Assembly (NCBI RefSeq): GCF_013911645.1
Contig: NZ_JACESV010000001.1
Location: 558,001 to 622,000 of the forward strand
Direction: 5' to 3'
DNA: 64,000 nucleotides
From: Allomuricauda sp.
GTDB lineage: Bacteria > Bacteroidota > Bacteroidia > Flavobacteriales > Flavobacteriaceae
Of the stretch, positions 42,412 to 51,551 are shown one piece after another. Numbering within the stretch: the first letter of the stretch is position 1; each line of letters opens with the position of its first letter. The notes under the pieces are model-generated. The model was not told the origin of the DNA and did no database searches. It was given only the letters and a program-made list of their open reading frames with translations. Position numbers and translations under genes: made by a program.

Positions 42412-44790
42412 ATGAAAAACAAATTGCTAACCTACTTACTCCTGTTGCTAGGTTTTACGGTTATGGCACAGGAAAAATATACCCTCCGCGGCACTGTAAA
42501 AGACAACGAGAATGGAGAAACCCTTATTGGAGCCTCCGTTTATTTGCAGGGTACGGAATACGGGGCCATAACCAACGAATATGGATTTTATTCACTTACC
42601 GCTCCAGCAGGCACCTACACCTTGTCCATTACTTATATTGGCTATGGGGCAACCGTTCAGGAAATCAACCTAAATACCGATCAAACCATAGATTTGGAAC
42701 TCTCCCCAAATGCAACCGCCTTGGATGAGATTGTTGTGTCGGCTGACGATACCGAAAAAATAAACCTAAAAACACCCCAAATGGGCGTGGCCCAACTAAA
42801 AACCCAGACCATTAAGGAAATACCTGCCGTTTTGGGCGAGGTGGATGTAATCAAATCCATTCAGATGCTGCCAGGCGTATCTAACAACGGCGAAGGTAGT
42901 ACAGGTTTCCATGTTCGGGGTGGGGCTGCCGATCAAAATTTGGTGTTGTTGGATGAGGCCATCATCTACAATACCTCCCACTTTTTTGGTTTTTTCTCGG
43001 TATTCAATGCAGATGCCATCAAAGATGTAAAGTTGTACAAAGGAGACATGCCTGCCGAATTTGGCGGAAGGGTATCTTCTGTGTTGGATGTTCGTCAAAA
43101 AGACGGGAACAGTAAAAACTTTGCCCTTAGCGGTGGTATCGGCATAGTTTCGAGCAGGTTAACGGCAGAAACGCCGATCTTTAACAACAAAGGTTCCGTT
43201 CTAGTTGCAGGAAGAACATCTTACGCCCATTTGTTCATGAAGTTCATTGATGATCTGAAGGATGATAAACTTGCCTTTTACGATCTTAACCTTAAAGCCA
43301 ATTACGAGATCAATCAAAACAACAGAATCTATCTTTCGGGATACTTTGGAAGGGATGAATTTATTTTGGCCAACTTAATAACGAACAACTACGGGAACGC
43401 AACAGGAAACCTTAGATGGAATCATATTTTCAATGATCGACTCTTTACCAACCTCTCCCTGATCTATAGCCAATATGATTATAGAATAGTTTTGGATTTT
43501 ATTGGTCTGGATTGGGTCGCCGATATCGAAAATTACAACCTAAAATACGGACTCAACTACTATGTAAACGACAAATTCAAGCTCAACTTTGGAATAAGCA
43601 GTATTCTGTACGATCTAAATCCTGGCGAGGTAACACCCTCCAACGAGACTTCGTCCATCAACTATTTAAAGTTAGATCAAAAAAGGGCATTGGAGTCTGC
43701 CGCGTACATTGGTGCCGAAAACGAAGTTACCGATAAACTTACCGTGCAATACGGACTGCGTCTCAGTCATTTTTCAAGGCTGGGCGGTCAAAGCATCAAT
43801 CAATACGCAAACGACCTGCCCGTGGTCTACAACGAGGAACTCGGTATTTACGAAGCTGGCGAAGTGGTCGGGGAAACATCTTACGGTAAAAACGAGAGCA
43901 TTAAAACCTATGCACAGCTCGAACCACGTTTGGCACTCTCCTATCAATTAAACGACATTTCATCCGTAAAAGCTGGTTATACCCGATCCGCGCAATACCT
44001 TCACCTATTGTCCAATACAACCGCGGTAACTCCTTTGGATGTCTGGACACCTAGCGGCTCTTTCATCAAACCACAACTGTCCAACCAATACTCCATGGGC
44101 TATTACAGGACTTTTAACGACCAAAAGTACAGTATGGAAGTAGAAACGTATTACAAAAACATTGACAATCGCATTGACTATATTGATGGCTCCAACCTCA
44201 TTGGAAACAATACCATTGAAACAGAAATCCTTAACGGTGAAGCCCGTTCCTACGGAATGGAACTGTTGTTACGAAAAAACACGGGCAAATTAACAGGTTG
44301 GTTGAGCTATACCCTATCCAAATCTGAACAACGCACGCTGGGCGGCCGTGCAGGAGGGTTGGGCATCAACAACGGGAATTGGTACAACGCTCCTTATGAC
44401 CGCACCCACGATATTTCCTTGACCGCGACCTACAAATTGAATGAAAAGTGGAAGTTCAGTTCCAATTTTGTGTTCCAAACAGGTCGCCCCGTTACCTACC
44501 CCAACGGACAGTATGAATACGAAGACCTGTCCATAGCTAGCTATTCCAACAGAAATGCAGATAGATTGCCCGCCTATCACCGATTGGATGTATCGGCCAT
44601 TTACACACCCAACAGGAAGCCCGATAAAAAATGGAAAGGCGAATGGGTTTTTGGTATTTACAACGCCTACAACCGCAGAAATGCCGCATCAATCACGTTT
44701 GGACAAAATTGGCAAACAGGTCAAAATGAAGCAACCCGTACCGCCATTTTCGGTATAATGCCAGCGATTTCTTATAACTTCAAATTTTAA
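42412..44790 (+). CDS. TonB-dependent receptor with carboxypeptidase-regulatory-like domain
   Basis: The 792-residue protein has a signal peptide to about residue 19 (VMAQ) and a regulatory-like beta-sandwich (about 22-105, YTLRGTVKDNENGETLIGAS). A TonB plug follows (about 120-230, LQMLPGVSNNGEGSTGFHVR). The barrel ends in ISYNFKF. There is no STN domain, so it does not signal to a sigma factor. This smaller receptor type typically pairs with a DUF4249 protein, and the next gene is one (4 nt). The pair takes up an unknown, possibly metal- or cofactor-bearing ligand. Confidence 0.9.
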   Translation: MKNKLLTYLLLLLGFTVMAQEKYTLRGTVKDNENGETLIGASVYLQGTEYGAITNEYGFYSLTAPAGTYTLSITYIGYGATVQEINLNTDQTIDLELSPNATALDEIVVSADDTEKINLKTPQMGVAQLKTQTIKEIPAVLGEVDVIKSIQMLPGVSNNGEGSTGFHVRGGAADQNLVLLDEAIIYNTSHFFGFFSVFNADAIKDVKLYKGDMPAEFGGRVSSVLDVRQKDGNSKNFALSGGIGIVSSRLTAETPIFNNKGSVLVAGRTSYAHLFMKFIDDLKDDKLAFYDLNLKANYEINQNNRIYLSGYFGRDEFILANLITNNYGNATGNLRWNHIFNDRLFTNLSLIYSQYDYRIVLDFIGLDWVADIENYNLKYGLNYYVNDKFKLNFGISSILYDLNPGEVTPSNETSSINYLKLDQKRALESAAYIGAENEVTDKLTVQYGLRLSHFSRLGGQSINQYANDLPVVYNEELGIYEAGEVVGETSYGKNESIKTYAQLEPRLALSYQLNDISSVKAGYTRSAQYLHLLSNTTAVTPLDVWTPSGSFIKPQLSNQYSMGYYRTFNDQKYSMEVETYYKNIDNRIDYIDGSNLIGNNTIETEILNGEARSYGMELLLRKNTGKLTGWLSYTLSKSEQRTLGGRAGGLGINNGNWYNAPYDRTHDISLTATYKLNEKWKFSSNFVFQTGRPVTYPNGQYEYEDLSIASYSNRNADRLPAYHRLDVSAIYTPNRKPDKKWKGEWVFGIYNAYNRRNAASITFGQNWQTGQNEATRTAIFGIMPAISYNFKF

Positions 44791-44794
44791 TACA

Positions 44795-45637
44795 ATGAAA
44801 AATCATACATCCCTCATAATCACAACATTGTTAGTGCTTACTTCTTGCAGCGATGTCGTGGAAGTTGATGTTCCAACAGCAGATACACGATTGGTGGTCG
44901 AAGCCTCCTTGGATTGGGAAAAAGGCACCGATGGAAACATTCAATCCATTGAATTGCGTACCTCCACCCCCTATTTTGATTTGGATTCCGATACTGCAGT
45001 GGATGGGGCCGAGGTAAGCGTGACCGATTTGGATTCTGGAAATGAATTTCTGTTTGAAGGACAAGGAAATGGCCTGTACACGACCTCTAATTTTATTCCA
45101 GTTTTGTATCATCAGTACCAACTAAAAATCATTTATAACAATGAAACCTATTTGGCCACGGAAACTTTATACCCCGTTAGTGACATTAAAACCCTAAACC
45201 AATCTACCGACGGTGGTTTTGATGATGAATTTTTGGAACTGAACCTCTATTTTGATGATCCCGAGGAAGAAGAAAACTTTTATCTGATCAGATACCAAGA
45301 AGAAGGCGATCCGTTTCCTGATCTAGAAGACCAATCTGATGAATTTACCAACGGCAACGAACAGCACGACTTTTACGAAAAGGACGATGATGAGGACAAC
45401 AATGAACAACCTTTTGAGCCCGGCGATACGGTTTTTGTGGATCTATATGGAATTTCGGAACAATATTACAACTACATACGCTTGCTGATAGAACAATATT
45501 ATAGCGCAGGTGATCCATTTGGCGCCGTGCCCGCACCTATTAAAGGGAATTGTATCAACCAAGACAATCCAGATAATTTTGCCTACGGATATTTTAGGGT
45601 AACACAGGTTTCAAGAAGCTCCTACACATTTCAATAA
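44795..45637 (+). CDS. DUF4249 lipoprotein
   Basis: The 280-residue lipoprotein has lipobox Cys18 (LTSCSD). The DUF4249 pattern of Bacteroidota is seen: an N-terminal beta-sandwich (TRLVVEASLDWEKGTDGNIQ, DGAEVSVTDLDSGNEF). A strongly acidic middle (EKDDDEDNNEQPFEPGD) may bind divalent cations. It is coupled to the TonB receptor upstream by a 4-nt gap and is thought to work as its partner at the outer membrane. The function of the family is not known. Confidence 0.85.
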   Translation: MKNHTSLIITTLLVLTSCSDVVEVDVPTADTRLVVEASLDWEKGTDGNIQSIELRTSTPYFDLDSDTAVDGAEVSVTDLDSGNEFLFEGQGNGLYTTSNFIPVLYHQYQLKIIYNNETYLATETLYPVSDIKTLNQSTDGGFDDEFLELNLYFDDPEEEENFYLIRYQEEGDPFPDLEDQSDEFTNGNEQHDFYEKDDDEDNNEQPFEPGDTVFVDLYGISEQYYNYIRLLIEQYYSAGDPFGAVPAPIKGNCINQDNPDNFAYGYFRVTQVSRSSYTFQ

Positions 45638-45666
45638 AGCCCAAAACAATGCAGTATTATTTAGTA

Positions 45667-45680
45667 GTTTTACGTAAAAC
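45667..45680. promoter_or_regulatory. Perfect 14-bp palindrome upstream of modE-like gene
   Basis: GTTTTACGTAAAAC is a perfect palindrome ending 37 nt before the ModE-like start codon. It may be an operator for autoregulation or for another regulator. It does not resemble the 24-bp dyad before the Moco operon. Confidence 0.4.
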
Positions 45681-45717
45681 GCCCATTTTTTGAGGCAAGA
45701 ACCACTAATTTTAAGAG

Positions 45718-46065
45718 ATGGGAACATCAAAAGATCTCAAAATACGATGCTGGATAGATATTGACGGGAAAAAGTTTTTTGGCCCTGGGCGAGCGCAACT
45801 TTTAATGATGATCGACAAGAATGGTTCCCTATCCAAAGCGGCCAAAGAAATGGGTATGTCCTACCGAAAAGCATGGTCCATGGTAGAGGATATGAATTTA
45901 AGAGGGCAACAACCTTATGTAGAACTCCATAAAGGCGGCACAAAAGGTGGCGGAGCTGAATTAACGGAAACGGGCAAAAAAGTCCTTTCCACCTTCCTTA
46001 AAATGAATGATAAAATTACAGCTACTGTTCAACAGCATACCGAAGAAATGTTGGGGTTGATTTAA
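45718..46065 (+). CDS. ModE-type winged-helix regulator, DNA-binding domain only
   Basis: The 115-residue protein matches the N-terminal winged-helix domain of ModE, the molybdate-responsive regulator. Visible are GPGRAQLLMMIDKNGSLSKA and AAKEMGMSYRKAWSMVEDMN, followed by the wing GGTKGGGAELTETG. E. coli ModE has about 260 residues with two C-terminal molybdate-binding (TOBE/Mop) domains; these are absent. A separate molybdate-binding partner or a different signal must then be used. It lies beside the Moco operon. Its stop overlaps that of the convergent permease gene by 4 nt. Confidence 0.85.
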   Translation: MGTSKDLKIRCWIDIDGKKFFGPGRAQLLMMIDKNGSLSKAAKEMGMSYRKAWSMVEDMNLRGQQPYVELHKGGTKGGGAELTETGKKVLSTFLKMNDKITATVQQHTEEMLGLI

Positions 46066-46817
46066 ATTTTTATCCCAAAACCGTGCAATAAAATCAACCG
46101 GAATCCTACATAAAGCACCAAAATACTGGTGAGCACTCCCAAAAATTTGAGATTAAACTTTTTATTGGACAAATAAGAACCGATACTTCCTCCAATCACA
46201 ACAGCGACGATAAGTTGTAGCATCAATTCATTGTTCAACTTAAAGGTTCCTGCCACATTGAGGCCAATCAAACCCGAAATGGAATTGACCAAGATAAAAA
46301 CGGAGGCCAAAGAGGCCACAACCCTTGGGTTTTCCCACTTTAAAAGATTTAATACTGGAGATAAGAAGATACCTCCACCTATCCCAGAAATTCCCGAAAG
46401 CAAACCGATTCCACCACCAAGCACCAATTTTTTTGGATTGGAAAATTTTCTAGAGTCCAGCTTTTTCTTCGCAAAGCGAAGCAGCATAAAAACACCCGCC
46501 ATTATCAAGGCTCCGCCCAGCACCAAAAAAAACACCGTTTGTGATAATCGAATTTGTGCTCCCAGATAGGCAAACGGAACACTCATCACCAAAAAGGGCC
46601 AAAATAACTTCATATCAAAAACCCGATTCCGGATAAAAACTAGGGTTCCGATGGTAACCACGCAAATATTCAAAATGAGCGCAGTAGAGCGGATTTCGTA
46701 AAAATCCGTCAAGAAAAGGCTTAAAATGGCCAAATAACTCGACCCACCCCCAAAACCGACCGAACTATAAAACAGTGCAATCAAAAAAAAGACAATGGGC
46801 AAATAGTCAACACTCAT
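46062..46817 (-). CDS. TauE/SafE-family permease linked to the Moco operon
   Basis: The 251-residue membrane protein has about seven hydrophobic segments. The duplicated glycine-rich motifs are YSSVGFGGGSSYLAIL near the N-terminus and GIGLLSGISGIGGGIFL near residues 135-150. Members move sulfite, sulfoacetate or related anions. It follows MoeA by 3 nt and is therefore the last gene of the Moco operon. It could remove sulfite or move an oxyanion such as molybdate; that is inference only. Its last bases overlap the end of the convergent ModE-like gene. Confidence 0.85.
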   Translation of the reverse strand: MSVDYLPIVFFLIALFYSSVGFGGGSSYLAILSLFLTDFYEIRSTALILNICVVTIGTLVFIRNRVFDMKLFWPFLVMSVPFAYLGAQIRLSQTVFFLVLGGALIMAGVFMLLRFAKKKLDSRKFSNPKKLVLGGGIGLLSGISGIGGGIFLSPVLNLLKWENPRVVASLASVFILVNSISGLIGLNVAGTFKLNNELMLQLIVAVVIGGSIGSYLSNKKFNLKFLGVLTSILVLYVGFRLILLHGFGIKI

Positions 46818-46820
46818 CCA

Positions 46821-47987
46821 TCAAGAAATTAGCTTGCATTTGATCAAATCCCCTTCTTTCAAAACCTCGCCATCATCTATAAAAGCGAGGGCATTACCCT
46901 TGGCCATGGATTGAATCATAGAAGACCCCTGTCCATCGAGAATCTCTACTTTTCCATCAATAACGGCTGCTTTTAAAAAGGAAGGACGTCCAAAACGGTT
47001 TTCGTAAGCATGTTTTATTGGAAACTGAAAGGTGGGCAGACCTGTGGTTTCGTAACCTGAGAATTTTTGGAGCAATGGAAGTACATACACATAAAAACAG
47101 GTCAATGAGGATGCGGGATTACCGGGCAAGGCAAATACAAATTGATTTTCCTTTCTTCCAAAATAAAGCGGTTTTCCTGGTTTTTGAAACACCTTGTAAA
47201 ACAATTCATTAACTCCATTTTCTTCGAGGGATTGTTTTACAAAATCGTAATCGCCGACCGAAATTCCGCCAGAGATAATTAGCACATCACAAGACTCCAA
47301 TGCCGTTTTAATGCCTGCTTTGGTGGCCTCAAAATCATCTTGTATTTGTGTTTTTTGATGGTGTTCAAAGCCAAATTGTTGAAGTGCACCCGAAATCGCG
47401 TAGCTGTTGGATTCGTAAATCTGTGCCTCGGTTTTGGATTCCCCAGGTTTCACCAACTCATTCCCCGTAGTGATGATATTGATTTGTGGTTTGGAAAAGA
47501 CTTTCAATTGCGACAAACCCAAACTGCCCATTAAAGCCAAGGAAGGCGGGTTTAATACGTGGCCCTTTTCAAACACTGGTTGTCCTTTGGTCAACTGACC
47601 TCCCTTTTTTCGAATGTTTTGTCCAATTTTGGGCATTTCATCAAGAAACAGCATGCTTTCTTTTACGGAGGTTTTTTCCTGCATCATCACCGCCGTGGTA
47701 TTCTTTGGCACCTTCGCACCTGTAAAAATCCGAACGGCCTCGCCATCTTGCAACGCAATATCCGTGGAATCGCCAGCAGCCACCTCCCCTACCAGTTTAT
47801 ATTCTTGATACAATCCGCAAAGGGCATAACCGTCCATAGCGGAATTATCAAACTCTGGGACATCAAAAGGAGAAGCGATATTTTTTGAAAGTGCAAAACC
47901 AAGTGCATCTTCTAAAGATTTTGACTCACTTTTTAAAGAAATCTTTTGGTCTTCAATAATGCGAAGTGCTTCTTCAATCGTAACCAT
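46821..47987 (-). CDS. moeA: Molybdopterin molybdenumtransferase MoeA
   Basis: The 388-residue enzyme has all MoeA domains. Hallmarks are PEFDNSAMDGYAL (about 45-57), the GEAVRIFTGAKVP stretch, ISGGISVGDYDFV (about 240-252) and FALPGNPASSL (about 290-300). It inserts molybdate into adenylylated molybdopterin in the cytoplasm. It overlaps moaA by one base and is followed by the TauE-type gene after 3 nt. The adenylylating partner MogA/MoaB is fused to MoaC in this operon (48972-49868). Confidence 0.94.
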   Translation of the reverse strand: MVTIEEALRIIEDQKISLKSESKSLEDALGFALSKNIASPFDVPEFDNSAMDGYALCGLYQEYKLVGEVAAGDSTDIALQDGEAVRIFTGAKVPKNTTAVMMQEKTSVKESMLFLDEMPKIGQNIRKKGGQLTKGQPVFEKGHVLNPPSLALMGSLGLSQLKVFSKPQINIITTGNELVKPGESKTEAQIYESNSYAISGALQQFGFEHHQKTQIQDDFEATKAGIKTALESCDVLIISGGISVGDYDFVKQSLEENGVNELFYKVFQKPGKPLYFGRKENQFVFALPGNPASSLTCFYVYVLPLLQKFSGYETTGLPTFQFPIKHAYENRFGRPSFLKAAVIDGKVEILDGQGSSMIQSMAKGNALAFIDDGEVLKEGDLIKCKLIS

Positions 47988-48979
47988 TAGCCTCCTATTG
48001 AAATCATGGAACGGTTTTGTTCGTAGTGTTCGGCATCCATCTTTACATCCATACCATCTCGGGAATGTTTCTTGGATTTGATGGCTTCCAAAATGGTCTT
48101 ATCTATCTTTTCCCCATTCCGCATCGGTGTCAACAAATCTGTTTCTGATGTGGCAAACAGACAATTCTTCATTTTACCATCGGCCGTTAAACGAATACGG
48201 TTGCACTCGTCGCAAAACGGATTGGTGATCGTGCTCACAATGCCAAAACTGCCTTTGTGGCCCTTCACCCTAAAATTGGTGGAGGTACTGTGCTTTGGAT
48301 TGTCAAGGGTCTCGATTTCCCCGAATTTGTCGCCAACAGTCTTTAAGATTTCTTCCTTGGAGACTCCCTTGCTCCAGTCCCATTTATTGCCCTTAAAAGG
48401 CATGAACTCAATGAACTTGGGCGTAATCTTCTTATCCTTGGTCAGGGCAATAAAGTCATTGATTTCATTGTCGTTTACCCCTTTAATCAGAACAATATTG
48501 ATTTTGAGGTCCATATCCATATCCAAAGCCATATTCAAGTTGCGCATAATGCGCTCGTAATAATCACGCTTGGTAATGAAAATGGATTTGGCCTTGTCCA
48601 GCGTATCCAGACTAAAGTTGATTTTGCGAAGTCCGATTTTATCGAACAGGTCCAAGTATTTGTCCAAGACAATGCCGTTGGTGGTCAATTTTAAGGTAAC
48701 GCCCAGTTTGGCAAGCTCTTCGACCAAATAGCCGAAATTCTTCCGAACCAAAGGTTCGCCGCCCGTCAATCGTACCGTGTTCACGCCCAAATCCCTAAAA
48801 GTTCTCGTCATTTCAATGATTTCCTCCAAGGTCATAATGCTGGGCTTTTCCATCAACTCAATGCCTTCTTCGGGCATACAGTAAAAGCATCGAAGATTGC
48901 ATCTATCCGTCAACGAAATGCGGAGGTAGGTATGTGGCCTACCGAAATTGTCGATTATTTGTGGTTTCTTTTCAATCAT
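47987..48979 (-). CDS. moaA: GTP 3',8-cyclase MoaA
   Basis: The 330-residue radical SAM enzyme has its N-terminal cluster cysteines at 27, 31 and 34 (RCNLRCFYC). The C-terminal cluster ligands are in NPFCDECNRIRL and KNCLF. It ends in the conserved Gly-Gly tail (SMISIGG). With MoaC it makes cyclic pyranopterin monophosphate from GTP, the first step of molybdenum cofactor synthesis. It overlaps moaC-moaB by 8 nt and moeA by 1 nt. All catalytic residues are in place. Confidence 0.96.
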   Translation of the reverse strand: MIEKKPQIIDNFGRPHTYLRISLTDRCNLRCFYCMPEEGIELMEKPSIMTLEEIIEMTRTFRDLGVNTVRLTGGEPLVRKNFGYLVEELAKLGVTLKLTTNGIVLDKYLDLFDKIGLRKINFSLDTLDKAKSIFITKRDYYERIMRNLNMALDMDMDLKINIVLIKGVNDNEINDFIALTKDKKITPKFIEFMPFKGNKWDWSKGVSKEEILKTVGDKFGEIETLDNPKHSTSTNFRVKGHKGSFGIVSTITNPFCDECNRIRLTADGKMKNCLFATSETDLLTPMRNGEKIDKTILEAIKSKKHSRDGMDVKMDAEHYEQNRSMISIGG

Positions 48980-49868
48980 GTCTTTTTCCTTCTATCACTT
49001 TAAATGCATGCAGTACGTGGGGGAAAATCGCATCCATGGATTCTGCTGCTCCTTTGGTGGAACCCGGCAGTGCCAGAATGAGTTTACCATCCTTGATGCC
49101 CGCGATGGAACGCGAGAACATCGCATAAGGCATTCGATTTTGCCCGTAGCTTCGCATTTGTTCTTCTACTCCTTTTAGTTTGATGTCCAACAAGGGTTCC
49201 AAGGTCTGTGGGGTGACATCTCGCGGCCCCACGCCCGTTCCTCCCGTGAAGATCAACAAGTCTGCGGAAGTGTTCTCCACTTTTTTGATGATTTCCCCAG
49301 CGTCATCGGGTATTATGCTTTTTTGCGATGCCACCCCCAATGCTTTCAGTTTTTCCACAATGGCCTCGCCTGCCCTGTCCTCGCCTTTTCCTTTGGAAAT
49401 GGTATCGGAACAAACGACTACATCCGCAGTCAGTCCTTCTGAATTTATTTTATATGAGGATTTCCCTCCTTTTTTTGATTTGAGGCGAATAGTACCGATT
49501 TCAACGCTTTTATCAATCGGTTTGAGCATATCGTACATCGTCAGGGCCACAACACTGGCTCCGTGCATCGCCTCTACCTCTACCCCAGTTTTGTAAATGG
49601 TCTTCACCTTCATCGAAATGATGATGTCCAAACCATCGATTTCATAATCGATTCCAGTGAATTCGATGGGCAATGGATGGCAATCGGGCAACAAGTCCGG
49701 CGTTTTTTTGACGCCCAACAACCCGGCTGCCTTGGCCATTTCAAACACATTCCCTTTGGGAACTTCGTTGTTTTGTATCGCATCTATCGTAGCCTGACTG
49801 CTCGTTTTTACGATAGCCTCTGCGGTGGCTTCCCGCAAAGTGGTTATTTTATGTATGATGTCTACCAT
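48972..49868 (-). CDS. Bifunctional MoaC-MoaB fusion (pyranopterin synthase / molybdopterin adenylyltransferase)
   Basis: The 298-residue protein joins two enzymes. The MoaC part is about 1-150 (LPDCHPLPIEFTGIDYEID, VEVEAMHGASVVALTMYDM). The MoaB/MogA part is about 155-298 (VVCSDTISKGKGEDRAGEAI, LIFTGGTGVGPRDVTPQTLE). MoaC makes cyclic pyranopterin monophosphate with MoaA; MoaB/MogA adenylylates molybdopterin for MoeA. Fusions of this kind occur in Bacteroidota. It abuts moaE directly and overlaps moaA by 8 nt. The fused state would couple early and late steps. Confidence 0.93.
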   Translation of the reverse strand: MVDIIHKITTLREATAEAIVKTSSQATIDAIQNNEVPKGNVFEMAKAAGLLGVKKTPDLLPDCHPLPIEFTGIDYEIDGLDIIISMKVKTIYKTGVEVEAMHGASVVALTMYDMLKPIDKSVEIGTIRLKSKKGGKSSYKINSEGLTADVVVCSDTISKGKGEDRAGEAIVEKLKALGVASQKSIIPDDAGEIIKKVENTSADLLIFTGGTGVGPRDVTPQTLEPLLDIKLKGVEEQMRSYGQNRMPYAMFSRSIAGIKDGKLILALPGSTKGAAESMDAIFPHVLHAFKVIEGKRHD

Positions 49869-50315
49869 TTACTTGTTTACTTTCCATTGATGGGTTTCGT
49901 CCTCAAAAATCTCTTTGCCGAATACGGGCACTTTCGCCTTGATTTCTTCCACAAAAAAGTTGGTGGCGGCTATCGCAATTTTTCGGTGAGCCGATGAGGT
50001 GAACACAAACAGGCATAACTCTCCTACCTTCACTTTGCCCAAACTGTGATAAATATGGGCACAAGTAATATCAAATTTGGCAAAAGCTGCTTCACGTATT
50101 TCGTGAAAGACTTTCTCCGCCATTTCTTCATAGGCGGTATAATCGATAGCAGCGACTGTTTTTCCATCCACTTCGTCAGCTCTGATTTGTCCCAAGAAAA
50201 TGCTCTGGGCACCAATATTGGTCTTACTTTGGTGGTTGGCCACCGAATTGGCTATTTTTTCGGGAGGAATCGCTCCTTGTACAAATACTTTTTTTGGTTT
50301 CTTCTTATCCATCAA
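49869..50315 (-). CDS. moaE: Molybdopterin synthase large subunit MoaE
   Basis: The 148-residue protein matches MoaE: GAQSIFLGQIRADEVDGKTV, IDYTAYEEMAEKVFHEI, ITCAHIYHSLGKVKVGE, and the active-site region HRKIAIAATNFFVEEIKAKVP with the conserved lysines. It transfers two sulfurs from thiocarboxylated MoaD to the pterin. It overlaps the MoeB-rhodanese gene by 11 nt and abuts the MoaC-MoaB fusion. The N-terminal basic stretch (MMDKKKPKKVF) is slightly longer than usual; an internal Met is not available nearby, so the start is kept. Confidence 0.94.
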   Translation of the reverse strand: MMDKKKPKKVFVQGAIPPEKIANSVANHQSKTNIGAQSIFLGQIRADEVDGKTVAAIDYTAYEEMAEKVFHEIREAAFAKFDITCAHIYHSLGKVKVGELCLFVFTSSAHRKIAIAATNFFVEEIKAKVPVFGKEIFEDETHQWKVNK

Positions 50316-51318
50316 TTATGGTTTCTATGCCGCCTTCCACATTTTTAAGGTTGTGAAAGCCAAATTCATTTTTAAGGATTTCTATGGCGTTTTTGCTTCG
50401 CTTTCCAGACTGACAGAACACAAAAACCTCTTGGTTTTCAGGTATTTCTCGATATCGTGATGTAAGGTCATTCATTGGAATACTCAGCACTTTTTTACCT
50501 TTTGGTTTGGGCTGTTCGAACACTTCGCGTACATCGAGATACCACTGCTCTTTATTTTTTAAATCGCAATCAATGTAAACAGGGGATATCCCGTTCTTGC
50601 AAATTTTTTCCACTTCTTCGGGGCGCTTGTTTATTTTGATGGTCTGCTCGCTGCCCTGCATCATATTGATCAACTTTAGCTTACATGACAGTACCTCACC
50701 TACCCCAAGAATCATTTTAAGAACCTCGGCTGCCTGAAGCGTTCCCAAAATACCAGGCAACACGCCCAATACCCCTGTGGCCTCACAGCTGATGTTCTGT
50801 CTCGTACTTTTCGGGAATACACAGCGATACGTAGGCCCATTCTGGTAATTGAAGACCGATAATTGCCCTTCATTTTTGTAAATGGAGGCAAAAACCCAAG
50901 GTTTATCGGCCAATATACAGGCATCATTAAGCAAATACTTGGTTTCAAAATTGTCGGTTCCGTCCAAAATAACATCGTATTGCTTGATGATGTCCTCGGC
51001 ATTGTCAACGGTCAAGGGGGCTTCAAAAACCTCAAATTGCACCTCGCTGTTCTGTTTTTCCAAACGTTCTTTGGCAACAACTGCTTTTGACTTTCCTACA
51101 TCCGACTCATGGAACAACACTTGCCTGTGTAAATTGGACATATCGACCTTGTCGTGATCCATCAGACCAATTTTGCCTACTCCTGCTCCTGTTAAATACA
51201 TCGCAGCGGGACAGCCTAAACCTCCAACACCAACGATCAAGACCTTGGCATTGCGAAGCTTTTCCTGACCTTCTAGGCCAACTTCCTTGAGTTTTATTTG
51301 TCTATCATATCTGCTCAT
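50305..51318 (-). CDS. MoeB/ThiF-type adenylyltransferase fused to rhodanese domain
   Basis: The 337-residue protein has an E1-like domain (about 1-235) with VGVGGLGCPAAMYL (nucleotide loop) and the DGTDNFETKYLLND segment. A C-terminal rhodanese domain (about 240-337) has the cysteine loop VFCQSGKR. It adenylylates the C-terminus of MoaD and hands sulfur to it. The rhodanese cysteine would receive persulfide from the cysteine desulfurase coded at the head of the operon. Zinc CxxC pairs of MoeB are not obvious. It overlaps moaE (11 nt) and moaD (4 nt). Confidence 0.92.
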   Translation of the reverse strand: MSRYDRQIKLKEVGLEGQEKLRNAKVLIVGVGGLGCPAAMYLTGAGVGKIGLMDHDKVDMSNLHRQVLFHESDVGKSKAVVAKERLEKQNSEVQFEVFEAPLTVDNAEDIIKQYDVILDGTDNFETKYLLNDACILADKPWVFASIYKNEGQLSVFNYQNGPTYRCVFPKSTRQNISCEATGVLGVLPGILGTLQAAEVLKMILGVGEVLSCKLKLINMMQGSEQTIKINKRPEEVEKICKNGISPVYIDCDLKNKEQWYLDVREVFEQPKPKGKKVLSIPMNDLTSRYREIPENQEVFVFCQSGKRSKNAIEILKNEFGFHNLKNVEGGIETIIDG

Positions 51319-51551
51319 CCTCCTGCGAACGGTGGCAATAAGGCCACTTCATCCCCATCTTTTAGGGTTATTTTATCATCCAAATTTTGATTTACCGCGA
51401 TTTGAACCGAATCTTTATCCGCAATCGAAAGTCCATTCAGGCACTGTGCTTTTAGATCCGAAGCGGTAAGTTGTCCTTTGAGTTCCATCACTTCTTCGGA
51501 CTTATCGGCGGCTTCAGCCACCAAACCGAAATATTTAACGGTCACTTTCAT
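51315..51551 (-). CDS. moaD: Molybdopterin synthase small subunit MoaD
   Basis: The 78-residue ubiquitin-like protein ends in the essential Gly-Gly (LLPPFAGG), which is activated by MoeB and thiocarboxylated. The MKVTVKYFGLVAEAADKSEE start and KDGDEVALLPP segment are typical of the family. It overlaps moeB and mocA by 4 nt each. It differs clearly from the truncated MoaD-like gene at the left window edge. Confidence 0.93.
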   Translation of the reverse strand: MKVTVKYFGLVAEAADKSEEVMELKGQLTASDLKAQCLNGLSIADKDSVQIAVNQNLDDKITLKDGDEVALLPPFAGG

